From Acidobacterium sp. (GTDB lineage: Bacteria; Acidobacteriota; Vicinamibacteria; Vicinamibacterales; UBA2999), in the NCBI GenBank assembly GCA_002737365.1, contig NSIL01000005.1, forward strand, positions 1 through 54,398: a stretch of DNA of 54,398 bases, given 5' to 3'. The notes beneath the pieces are model-generated. The model had not been told where the DNA came from, ran no database searches, and was given only the letters and a program-made list of their open reading frames with translations. The number at the start of each line of letters is the position of its first letter. The first letter of the stretch is position 1. This document shows positions 1 through 7,756 of this stretch, piece after piece. Made by a program: the position numbers and the translations under genes.

Positions 1-35
1 GCCGTCCCGGATACTGGCGCGATCGCGTAGGGCCT

Positions 36-125
36 GGCTAACATGCGCCTGGAGCTGGCGGCGTTTAGCATTCGGGCAGTTGTCGCGGCTTGTTGCCGCC
101 GCAGCTCAGGCGCAGTACGTTAGCC
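36..125 (+). other. attC-like integron recombination site (variant core)
   Basis: An imperfect hairpin begins with GGCTAAC (36-42) and ends with GTTAGCC (119-125), the positions of the two attC core sites. The inner arms pair TGCGCCTGGAGCTG (left) with the complement of CAGCTCAGGCGCA (right). The left arm carries one extra G, the extrahelical base used by IntI to orient attC. The core deviates from RYYYAAC/GTTRRRY at one position but is self-complementary. The orientation places the owning cassette gene to the left, outside the window, and makes base 120 the first base of the next cassette, which carries the toxin-antitoxin pair. Confidence 0.55.
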
Positions 126-165
126 TGCTGAACCAGCACAATCACGGCTCTCAAGAATCGCCCGT

Positions 166-194
166 TTGAGTTTCGACCAACTAGGGCGTATTCT
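166..194 (+). promoter_or_regulatory. Possible promoter of the toxin-antitoxin pair
   Basis: TTGAGT (166-171) and TATTCT (189-194) are separated by 17 bases and lie 29 bases before the antitoxin start. A GGGCGAGG ribosome-binding sequence lies about 6 bases before that start. Toxin-antitoxin cassettes typically carry their own promoter. The match to consensus is only partial. Confidence 0.35.
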
Positions 195-223
195 TTCCCT
201 GACTTCCTAGGGCGAGGTTCCCA

Positions 224-421
224 ATGACGGCCAAAGACACGGTGCGTGCGCTTCTCGATCGCCTACCGGACGATTGCAGCCTCGATGAGGTGCAGTACCA
301 CTTGTACGTCGTCCAGGCCGTGGCGCAGGGCGAGGCTGACGAGCACGCGGGTCGCGTGATTCCACATGAACAGGTGGCGACGGAGCTTCGGCGCAAGTGG
401 CTGCTCGGACGCGCCGGGTAG
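224..421 (+). CDS. Antitoxin-like small protein of a type II toxin-antitoxin pair
   Basis: A 65-residue acidic protein has the look of the short antitoxins that precede ParE/RelE toxins: an N-terminal helix (ALLDRLPDDCSLDEVQYHLY), then a helical segment ending in ELRRKWL. A GGGCGAGG sequence precedes the ATG. Its last 25 bases overlap the toxin start at 397, implying translational coupling. The expected role is to bind and neutralise the toxin and to repress the operon. It lies between two attC-like hairpins (36-125, 729-797), so it is probably part of an integron gene cassette. The exact antitoxin family is not recognised. Confidence 0.65.
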   Translation: MTAKDTVRALLDRLPDDCSLDEVQYHLYVVQAVAQGEADEHAGRVIPHEQVATELRRKWLLGRAG

Positions 422-720
422 TTTGGGGCGAGTCGGCCCAGGCCGCTCTCGACGAAGCGCTCAGCGGCATTGCTGAAAGTTCCCTCGACGGTGCGATTCG
501 AGTAATGACGCGCGCGATCGAAGTCGCGGACAGTTTGTCGACCCTCGCGGAACGTGGTCGCGTCGTACCAGAAATTGGCGAGTCGACGCTTCGGGAGTTG
601 TTCGTCTACGAATACCGACTGCTTTACAGAGTTCGAGAGGACCGCGTCGTCATCCGGGCATTTCTTCACGGAGCACGCGACTTTTCAACATGGCAACGCG
701 AGCAAGGGCGGGATCTCTGA
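397..720 (+). CDS. ParE/RelE superfamily toxin
   Basis: This 107-residue protein has a RelE/ParE-like organisation: a helical N-terminal half (SAQAALDEALSGIAE), then the strand-rich core ESTLRELFVYEYRLLYRVRE followed by DRVVIRAFLHGAR. That core is the signature of ParE-type toxins. The start is GTG at 397, inside the antitoxin gene, so the pair overlaps and is likely co-translated. The family includes DNA gyrase poisons (ParE) and ribosome-dependent mRNA endonucleases (RelE), and sequence alone does not decide between them here. The stop codon at 720 lies 9 bases before the downstream attC-like site, the tight packing usual in integron cassettes. Confidence 0.75.
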   Translation: MAARTRRVVWGESAQAALDEALSGIAESSLDGAIRVMTRAIEVADSLSTLAERGRVVPEIGESTLRELFVYEYRLLYRVREDRVVIRAFLHGARDFSTWQREQGRDL

Positions 721-728
721 GTGACGCA

Positions 729-797
729 GGCTAACAACGAATGGAGCCGTCGCGCGATGGCTCCAGGTCGCGCCGCAGCTCAGCGCAAACGATGGGC
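729..797 (+). other. Degenerate attC-like site closing the toxin-antitoxin cassette
   Basis: GGCTAAC (729-735) repeats the left core of the site at 36. The right end GATGGGC (791-797) is one base from the canonical GTTGGGC. The inner right arm CGCCGCAGCTCAG is identical to that of the upstream site, showing the two are related. The left arm again has the extra G in TGGAGC against GAGC. Pairing is weaker than at 36-125, so this is probably a decayed site. Confidence 0.45.
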
Positions 798-816
798 GGA
801 CGAATGCGAAATACCG

Positions 817-954
817 ATGTTCCAGGAAACAAACAGGGGAAATCTATGGTCCGAATCGTCTTGGCCGTATGTTCCCGTTTGGTATCACGTCATCTTTACG
901 GCGCTCCTCATTCCAATGGCGATCATGGGCGGTAGGTTGAAAACCGCCGCCTAG
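817..954 (+). CDS. Possible small membrane protein, unrecognised
   Basis: From ATG 817 a 45-residue reading frame encodes a polar start followed by one hydrophobic segment (VWYHVIFTALLIPMAIMGG) and a short basic tail. It follows the attC-like site at 797 and could be a remnant or the reduced gene of another cassette. No clear ribosome-binding site is visible and the length is close to chance, so it may not be real. Nothing else was recognised between 798 and 1003. Confidence 0.25.
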   Translation: MFQETNRGNLWSESSWPYVPVWYHVIFTALLIPMAIMGGRLKTAA

Positions 955-1003
955 CATTCCGACGAGCAAGCAGCACGGCGGCCGCGAGACGTTCGGAGAG
1001 CGG

Positions 1004-3685
1004 CTACGGCGCGAGCCGGTTGTACTTTCGCAGCGCACTGCGTAGTCGATCGTGCGGCAGGGCATGCACGCGATTGCCGTCGCGTCCCACCATCGTCTCC
1101 GCCGCGACGACGGCATTGATGATGGCCTCTTCGGTGGCCTGAATCGCCCCCTGAAACAGCGGGTCGATGGCGTCGTTGGACAGCATTGTCACCGCCGCGG
1201 TGGCTGGCCTCTCGTAGGTGCCTGGATTGGCGGTTGAGAACGCCACGAAAATGTCGCCGGATCCATTGCCGCCGCTACCGCCGACGCGCGCCACGCCGAG
1301 CCCCGCGCGTTGCGCCAGCCTCCGCAACTGGTGCGGCAGCAGCGGCGCGTTGGTGGCGATCACGGCGATGATCGAACCCGACTCGGGATCGTCACCCTGG
1401 ACCGCGCGCGGACGCCCGGTTTCGGGCATCAGATCCGGAATCTCCCGCCCGACGGGCGCGCCGGCCACGAGGAACTGCGGGCGACGGCCGAAATTGGCTT
1501 GCACCAGCGCGCCCACCGTGTAGTCGACGCCGCCGGCGGTGACCACGCGCGAGGCGGTGCCGGTGCCACCCTTGAAGCCGAACGCGACCATGCCGGTGCC
1601 GCCACCGACGTTGCCTTCCGGCACGGTGCCGGGCGTGGCGCCATCGAGCGCCGCCAGCACGTGCTCGCGCTTGACGTGGAAGCCGAGGCTGTCGTTCAGC
1701 GTGCCGTCGTAGGTTTCGGCCGCGACGGGCAAGGGTACGATGTCCGAGTAGCGAGCCATCCACTCCACTGCGGTGTCGCGCGCGACGCCGACGCTGTGCG
1801 TGTTGGTGATGAGGATTGGCCCCTCGAGAAACCCGCCCTCGGTGATCCAGGTGGTGCCGGTCATCTCGCCGTTGCCGTTGAGCGTGTGCCAGCCGGCGAA
1901 CACGTTGTCGCCGGAGCGACCTCGTGGCAGCACGGCGGTGACGCCAGTGCGAACCGGGCCCTTGCCCCGCACGAGTGCGCCGTCACCGGTCACGATCGTG
2001 GCGAATCCGACTTCAACCCCCGGCACGTCGGTAATGGCGTTGAGTGAACCGGCGGTGCCCTCGAACGGCACGCCGAGACTGCGCGCGCGTGGCTTGACCT
2101 CGACCGGCTGGCGACTGGCGAGCGAGATGACCTGGCCGGGCCTGGCGCCCGTCGTTCGGGGCTCGTCCCACACGAGCGTGCCATTCACCCACACGTTCCG
2201 GATGCCCGTGGACTGCTTGAAGGGATCACTGAACGTGCTGTTGTCGATCACCGTGACCGGATCGAACAACACGAGGTCGGCCCAGGCGCCTGGCGTCACC
2301 ACGCCGCGGTCGGTCAGCTTCAAGCGCGCCGCGGGCAGCGAGGTCATCTTCCTGACGGCGTCTTCCAGTGTGAGCCACTGGCGCTCGCGCACGAAGCGTC
2401 CGAGCACGCGCGGAAAAGTGCCGGCGCCGCGCGGATGCCGCATGCCGATGCCGCCATCGCTCGACACCATGGTCCAGGGCCAGCGAAAGAACGTCCGGAT
2501 GTCGTCGTCCATCATCGACGTGCAGACGACTGAGGCGCCGCCGTCCTTGACGATCTGAATGAAGAGCGCGACCGGCGTGATGCCTTGCGCTTTCGCCACG
2601 GCGTCGAGCGTCTTGAACTCGTAGTCAGGATGCGCGGTGTGCCGCGTGATCAGCACGTTGGCCGCGCCGCCCACGTCGGCCAGGCCCCGGGCCACCTCCA
2701 CCGGATCGTCGTAGCGCTTGCTGGGGATGAGCACGGTGATGGTCGACGACCAGGCGTTGTACGGATACGCGTCGGCGGTGACGTCGAGGCCGCGAGCCCG
2801 CGCCGCATCGAACAGACGCACGGCTTCGGTGGCTTGCCCCCACACGCCCACCGTGCCGAGCTTGATGTGCGTGTTCTGCACGGGCACCTTCGCCTCTTCG
2901 GCAATGGTCACCACTTCCCGCATCGAGTCGAAGGCCTGGTCGGCCTCGTCACGAATGTGCGAGACGTAAAAGCCGCCGAGCCGCCCCGCCACCCGCGCGA
3001 GGGTCACCACTTCGGCAGTGGCGGCATAGCTGCCGACCTCGTACTCGAGGCCGGTGGAGAGGGCGATGGCCCCCTCGCGCATGCCCTGCTCGACCAGCGT
3101 CTCCATGCGCGCCAGCTCGTCTGGGCGCGCGACGCGTTTGAAGTCGTCACCCATGACGCGTTGTCGCACCGTGGCGTGGCCCACCGCCGTGAGCACGTTG
3201 ACCGAGGCCGGCTCGCGCCGCAGCCGGCCGAGGTAGTCGGCAATCGGCCACGGCGAACTGCCGTCCTGGCCGACGACGAGGGTGGTAATGCCCTGTGAGA
3301 TCTGGCTGGCCGCCAGCGGTTCGGTAAGCAAGCCGTCGGTGGAGTGATTGTGAGTATCGATAAACCCCGGCGCGAGCACCAGGCCGCGCGCATCCACCAC
3401 GCGGTCGCCGCCGGTGGGCCGGAGGTCGCCGACCTCCGCGATGCGGCCATCGACGACGCGCACCGCGGCGCGCCGCGCCGGCGCGCCCGTGCCGTCAACG
3501 ACATTGGCGTTCACGATCACGAACGACGTGGCTGATTGCGCGACCGCGACCGAGCGCCACGGGTACGACGTGGCGAGAAGGCTGAGAAGAAGCAGCAGGC
3601 CAAGCCTCAAGCCCCAGGCCCCAAGCCTGAAGGAAGCGGGCCGGGTTGTCTCACGGGGCATCAATGGTGTCAGCAAGGCGGGCAA
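1004..3685 (-). CDS. Fused N-acyl-D-amino-acid deacylase and DmpA-type (P1) aminopeptidase
   Basis: This 893-residue protein joins two enzymes. After a hydrophobic export segment (about 22-50), residues 55-510 are a D-aminoacylase of the amidohydrolase superfamily. Metal-site elements are THNHS (111-115), SHIRDE (242-247), NTHIK (271-275) and SSDGG (408-412). Residues 535-890 are a DmpA/P1-family L-aminopeptidase/D-esterase: GVEVGF, a GGGTGM segment (694-699), the self-cleavage/nucleophile site SGSIIAVIATNAPL (Ser771) and GGNGSGDIFVAFSTAN. Both halves look intact. The predicted role is periplasmic breakdown of peptides or N-acyl compounds containing D-residues. It overlaps the end of the upstream hydrolase gene by 35 bases, so the two are one operon. 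ATG 3661 (MPRETTRP) is an alternative start. Confidence 0.85.
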   Translation of the reverse strand: MPALLTPLMPRETTRPASFRLGAWGLRLGLLLLLSLLATSYPWRSVAVAQSATSFVIVNANVVDGTGAPARRAAVRVVDGRIAEVGDLRPTGGDRVVDARGLVLAPGFIDTHNHSTDGLLTEPLAASQISQGITTLVVGQDGSSPWPIADYLGRLRREPASVNVLTAVGHATVRQRVMGDDFKRVARPDELARMETLVEQGMREGAIALSTGLEYEVGSYAATAEVVTLARVAGRLGGFYVSHIRDEADQAFDSMREVVTIAEEAKVPVQNTHIKLGTVGVWGQATEAVRLFDAARARGLDVTADAYPYNAWSSTITVLIPSKRYDDPVEVARGLADVGGAANVLITRHTAHPDYEFKTLDAVAKAQGITPVALFIQIVKDGGASVVCTSMMDDDIRTFFRWPWTMVSSDGGIGMRHPRGAGTFPRVLGRFVRERQWLTLEDAVRKMTSLPAARLKLTDRGVVTPGAWADLVLFDPVTVIDNSTFSDPFKQSTGIRNVWVNGTLVWDEPRTTGARPGQVISLASRQPVEVKPRARSLGVPFEGTAGSLNAITDVPGVEVGFATIVTGDGALVRGKGPVRTGVTAVLPRGRSGDNVFAGWHTLNGNGEMTGTTWITEGGFLEGPILITNTHSVGVARDTAVEWMARYSDIVPLPVAAETYDGTLNDSLGFHVKREHVLAALDGATPGTVPEGNVGGGTGMVAFGFKGGTGTASRVVTAGGVDYTVGALVQANFGRRPQFLVAGAPVGREIPDLMPETGRPRAVQGDDPESGSIIAVIATNAPLLPHQLRRLAQRAGLGVARVGGSGGNGSGDIFVAFSTANPGTYERPATAAVTMLSNDAIDPLFQGAIQATEEAIINAVVAAETMVGRDGNRVHALPHDRLRSALRKYNRLAP

Positions 3686-6600
3686 TCTCCTCGAGGGCGG
3701 TGACGAATCGCGCGAGAGCCTGTTCCAGGCGATTGGTCTCGCGGGCGACTGCCGCGGCGTCGCCGATCCGAATCGCCTCGGCCAGGCCCGGCAGCGGTTG
3801 GCCCTCGTACAGGGAGTAGATGTTCCAGCCGTAGATCACGTGGCGGTACCAGCGTGTCTCGGGCGGCTCCGAGTCGTCCAGCAACTGTTGCTCCAGCCGG
3901 ACGAGCGCGTCGTTGATGCGACGCGCGCGGACCGGATCCACCGCACCCGCGGCGACCCACCGATCCAGCCGCGCTTCAATGGCGGACGCCGTGGCGACGG
4001 CTCGCGTGGCCAGGCCTCGTGCCTTGGCCAGGTCGGTGGCGACCCGGCGTTGCCCCGCGTCATCGACCGCCCACCCGCCGGCGGTGTCGATGAACTCCTC
4101 CATCTTTCGTGCGTAGTGCGAATAGCGCAACGGCAGCAGTTCCGTCGATGCCAGCCGCAACACGGTCAGGCCCAGCACCCGCGCCAGCGTTTGGCCGACC
4201 TTGAAGCCGGGGTCGGTATGCCGCTCCACGTACTGCCGCGTGTCGTAGTTGGAATGGTACGGACCGTAGCTGCCCTCGAAGTCGAACTCCATTTGCAGGG
4301 TGGGCAGCCCCAGGAAATCCTGGAACGCCACGAAGTCGGCGCCGCTGCCAAGCGCCGCCAGCTCCACTTCGTATCCGTCTGAGCCGCGACGACGCCGCTC
4401 GGCTGGCTGTCGCTGCCATTCGTCCGCCTTCCAGCGGTCGTAGACCGAACCACCGCCGTCGTAGTGCGGCACCTCGCGCGTCACCTGGACGAGGAAGTCA
4501 CGGAGCGAGGGGGTGCCGCCGCCGTCGAAGCGGCCGCGCATCGACAGGTCGGTGTTGATGTAGACAATGGCTTTCTCGCGTAGCTCGGCTTGCATCGCCT
4601 CGGCGTACTCAGTCGATCCGATCAGCCCGAACTCTTCCGCATCCCAGAAGGCAAACACGATCGACCGCTCAGGCGTCCAGCCCGATCGCGCCAGGGCCGC
4701 GAGCCCGCGCGCCACTTCGAAGGTGGGCCCAAGGCCGGTGCCCGGATCCATGCCGCCGAAACTCCACGCATCGTGGTGCGTGCCGAGCACGATCCAGCGA
4801 TCCGGGTCGCGCCCGGTGATCTTGCCCAGCACGTTGCGAATCGGACGCCGGCTCGCCTCCATCTGCACCTCGAGCCTCACGGTCACCGGTCCCGGGCCCA
4901 ATCGATAGGTGAACGGCAGCCCGCCCTGAAATCCCGAGCCCGACGCCGCGGCGGGACCCGCGAGTCGCGACAGGATCTTCGACGCTTCCCTCCACGACAG
5001 CACGACGGCGGGAATCTTGGGCAGCGTCGGAGCGGTGGCGGGATCGAGCGCCGGTGCGCCTGAGGTGGCGCCGACGCCAGGCGTCAGCGGATCGCCGTGC
5101 CAGAACCAGCTGTACTTGCCGTTGCCGCTCTGCGACTGGAAGTCGGCACGCCACGGTCCGTCGGGCCACGTCAGCCCGCGGGCATAGCCGTCATCCGCCG
5201 GGTCGGAATAGATGATGATGCCGGCCGCACCGGCTTGCTCGGCGGTATGAATCTTCACGGCGCGATGGCTGCGCGCGTAGCGGGCGATCACGATCTGGCC
5301 GCGCACGTCGATGCCGGCCGCGGCGAGGCGCGCGTAGTCGGGCGGCAGGCCGTAGTTCACGTAGACCACCGGCGCAGTGACGGTGCCCGACGCGGAGTAG
5401 GCGACAAACGCCGGCCCCAACTCTGGATGCGCGCCGTCGGGGTCGCGCGGATCGACGGGTTCGCTCACGACCAGGGCTTCGGCGTTCGGCGACATGATGT
5501 CGACCTTGATCGAGCGGGGCGTCGAGAGATGAACGGAGTACTCGCGCACTTCGGTCTGCAAACCCGCCGCGTCGAGCGCGCGCCGCACGCGGTCGGCCAC
5601 CGCCATCGAGCGCGCCGATCCGGCGATGTGCGGATGCTCGGTGACCTGCCGGTGCATGGCGCTGATGGAATCGGTCGAGACGCCGCTCAAGAATCGCTGT
5701 TCGAACACCCGCGTGGCGGCGGCACGCGCCGGCGATGCGCCGAGCGAGGCCGACGGCTTCGCCGTGGCCGCGGGTGACTGCCGCGGCACGACCGGCAGCA
5801 GCAGTCGCGACGGGTGCGACTGGTCGTGCAGAATCGTCTGCGTGGCGCTGACCACCGTCGCGTCGCGTCCGAAGACGCCGCCGGTGTTGGGATTGCGGTC
5901 GAAGCGCGGGAAGTTGCTGCTCGAAACCTCGAGGCGAATCCGGTGTCCGGCGCGAAACAGGTTCGAGGTCGCACCCAGGTCGATCGTGATCTCGGTGGGC
6001 GCGCCGGGGGTGAGCAGCGCCGGCGCGGTCTTGCCGGCCCGGTAGCGCGCGCGGAGGATGCCGTCGGCCAGCGCGCGGGCCGTGCCGTCAGGGAACACGT
6101 CCACCAACGTCCCAGTGAAGTCAGTGTCGCGCGCACTCGACGCGATCCAGAGCGTGAGCACGAGGGGACCAGTCACTTCGAGGTCGGTGGTCAGCACGGC
6201 GCTCGTGTAGACGAGTACGTCCGGGCGCTGCTCCACGGTTCGTCGATCGATGGGCGCACGGGAGTAGCCGCCACTCGCGCCGGTCGGAACCGGGTCCTTG
6301 GGGTCGTAAGTGTAAGTGTCGGATGACTCTCGACCTGGAGCGGCAAGATCCAGGCGGCCGTCACCCGCGCTCGTGGCCGCATGGCCGCCGCTACGCAGGT
6401 AATAGGTGGTGGCTCGGGCCCGCGCGAGGGGCCACTCCTGTTCGTCGCGCCAGCGGTTCTCGCCCATCACGAACAGGCGCACCGGCGCAGAGTCGACAGC
6501 GGCTCGATCACCGCCGCGGAGCCAATGGTCGAACCAGCCGAGCATGGCCTCGTCCGCACCGAAACCAGCGTCGGGGCCGAAGTTGACATCCCCGATCGCC

Positions 6601-7559
6601 GTCGTCGCCGTGCTCGGCTGCGCGTGCGTCCACGGGCCGATGACGAGGCGCTGGTATTGGCGCGCCGTGTCGGTGGCCGCGTTCGCGCGCAGGCCCGTGA
6701 AGTTGCGCAACGTGCCCGTGAGCAACGTGTCGTACCAGCCGGTGAGGTGAAAGGCAGGAACAAGAAAGCGGTCGTGACGGGATTCGATGTCGCCAGGATC
6801 CCAGAACGCGTCGGCGTCGGGGTGGGCGAGCATCTGCCGGTAACCGGGCGCATGGCGGTCCAGATCGAGCTGGTCGAACGACGAGAGCGGCAGCTGCCAC
6901 AGCCAGGAGGATCTAAGCAGCGCTGACTGTTTCGGGTCCAGGCCGACTGGGCCGTTCCGATCCACCCCGGGGGTCAGCACCCGGCGCCGGACGTCGATGG
7001 CCTGGCCGAGATTCCACCCAAGCCCGTCACTGAGGTAGAACGCGCCACCCTGGAACACCATGTCGTGGCGGCGGCTGTACGACGAAGCGGGAAACAACGC
7101 CACTAGCGCCGGTGGCTGGCGGGTGGCGGCTTGTAGCTGAGTCGTGGCCAGGTAGCTGCCCCCGAACATGCCGACCCGGCCGTCAACCTCGGGCAGGGAC
7201 GCCGCCCACTGCACCGAATCGTAGCCATCGTCCGCCTCATCGTGGGGACGGGCGACGCCGTCGGAGGTGTAGCGCCCACGCGTGTCTTGCACGACTACGA
7301 CGAACCCGCGCGCGGCGAGGGCGCTGAATCGCCGGGCCGAGTCGCGATCGTTCTTGGAATAGGGCGTCCGCTGTAACAGGACGGGAAGCCGGCCGGGCAT
7401 CGCCGGGCGGTAGACATCTGCACGAAGAATGACGCCGTCACGCATGGGGGCCGGCACGTTCTTCTCGATCCGGACCTCCGGCGGCGCCTGGGGTGGGGGG
7501 ACGGCAGTGGCGAAGAGAGCCAACGCCAGGACCGCAACGACACGAATAGCCATGAGCAT
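3651..7559 (-). CDS. Fused CocE/NonD (S15-type) hydrolase and M28 metallopeptidase
   Basis: A 1302-residue secreted protein with an N-terminal signal segment (RVVAVLALALFATAVP). Residues about 25-590 are an X-Pro dipeptidyl-peptidase/CocE serine hydrolase with nucleophile motif GMFGGSYLATT (about residue 132) and the jelly-roll C-terminal domain (PLVLTLWIASSARDTDF). A linker rich in Ala/Pro near 600 leads to a glutamate-carboxypeptidase-II-like M28 unit. That unit has a PA domain (about 690-830), zinc ligands in GTHHDAWSFGGMDPG (about 925), the catalytic pair in FWDAEEFG (about 972), INTD, PYHSNYD, and a transferrin-receptor-like helical tail. Each unit is near its usual full length, so this is a true fusion. 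It is the first gene of an operon with the D-aminoacylase/DmpA fusion, consistent with extracellular peptide digestion. Confidence 0.85.
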   Translation of the reverse strand: MLMAIRVVAVLALALFATAVPPPQAPPEVRIEKNVPAPMRDGVILRADVYRPAMPGRLPVLLQRTPYSKNDRDSARRFSALAARGFVVVVQDTRGRYTSDGVARPHDEADDGYDSVQWAASLPEVDGRVGMFGGSYLATTQLQAATRQPPALVALFPASSYSRRHDMVFQGGAFYLSDGLGWNLGQAIDVRRRVLTPGVDRNGPVGLDPKQSALLRSSWLWQLPLSSFDQLDLDRHAPGYRQMLAHPDADAFWDPGDIESRHDRFLVPAFHLTGWYDTLLTGTLRNFTGLRANAATDTARQYQRLVIGPWTHAQPSTATTAIGDVNFGPDAGFGADEAMLGWFDHWLRGGDRAAVDSAPVRLFVMGENRWRDEQEWPLARARATTYYLRSGGHAATSAGDGRLDLAAPGRESSDTYTYDPKDPVPTGASGGYSRAPIDRRTVEQRPDVLVYTSAVLTTDLEVTGPLVLTLWIASSARDTDFTGTLVDVFPDGTARALADGILRARYRAGKTAPALLTPGAPTEITIDLGATSNLFRAGHRIRLEVSSSNFPRFDRNPNTGGVFGRDATVVSATQTILHDQSHPSRLLLPVVPRQSPAATAKPSASLGASPARAAATRVFEQRFLSGVSTDSISAMHRQVTEHPHIAGSARSMAVADRVRRALDAAGLQTEVREYSVHLSTPRSIKVDIMSPNAEALVVSEPVDPRDPDGAHPELGPAFVAYSASGTVTAPVVYVNYGLPPDYARLAAAGIDVRGQIVIARYARSHRAVKIHTAEQAGAAGIIIYSDPADDGYARGLTWPDGPWRADFQSQSGNGKYSWFWHGDPLTPGVGATSGAPALDPATAPTLPKIPAVVLSWREASKILSRLAGPAAASGSGFQGGLPFTYRLGPGPVTVRLEVQMEASRRPIRNVLGKITGRDPDRWIVLGTHHDAWSFGGMDPGTGLGPTFEVARGLAALARSGWTPERSIVFAFWDAEEFGLIGSTEYAEAMQAELREKAIVYINTDLSMRGRFDGGGTPSLRDFLVQVTREVPHYDGGGSVYDRWKADEWQRQPAERRRRGSDGYEVELAALGSGADFVAFQDFLGLPTLQMEFDFEGSYGPYHSNYDTRQYVERHTDPGFKVGQTLARVLGLTVLRLASTELLPLRYSHYARKMEEFIDTAGGWAVDDAGQRRVATDLAKARGLATRAVATASAIEARLDRWVAAGAVDPVRARRINDALVRLEQQLLDDSEPPETRWYRHVIYGWNIYSLYEGQPLPGLAEAIRIGDAAAVARETNRLEQALARFVTALEEIARLADTIDAP

Positions 7560-7641
7560 TGGGACCTTAGCCCCCTGCGGTCAGGGTGTCAATCCGCCCC
7601 GGAAATTCTGAGACGAACGCCAAGGCGACGAATATCGCTCG

Positions 7642-7670
7642 TTGACACAGCCTGACAACGGCACGATAAT
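7642..7670 (+). promoter_or_regulatory. Sigma-70-type promoter for the TonB-dependent receptor gene
   Basis: A perfect -35 TTGACA (7642-7647) and GATAAT (7665-7670) are separated by 17 bases. They sit about 87 bases before the receptor start, leaving a leader of roughly 80 bases. This is the best consensus promoter in the window and contrasts with the leaderless starts elsewhere. The rest of the 7560-7756 gap shows nothing else recognisable. Confidence 0.6.
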
Positions 7671-7756
7671 CCGCCCGGACGTAATCGCCTGTATTCGCAT
7701 CCGTCGCATTTGCGACGGCGATGCTTCGATATTTCGTGACCGATTGGGAGGTTGAC

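Noticed and set aside
1310-2558. Long plus-strand open frames opposite the D-aminoacylase/DmpA gene
   Set aside because: They are antisense to a well-supported gene, rich in Arg/Gly/His as GC-rich shadow frames are, and contain no recognisable domain.
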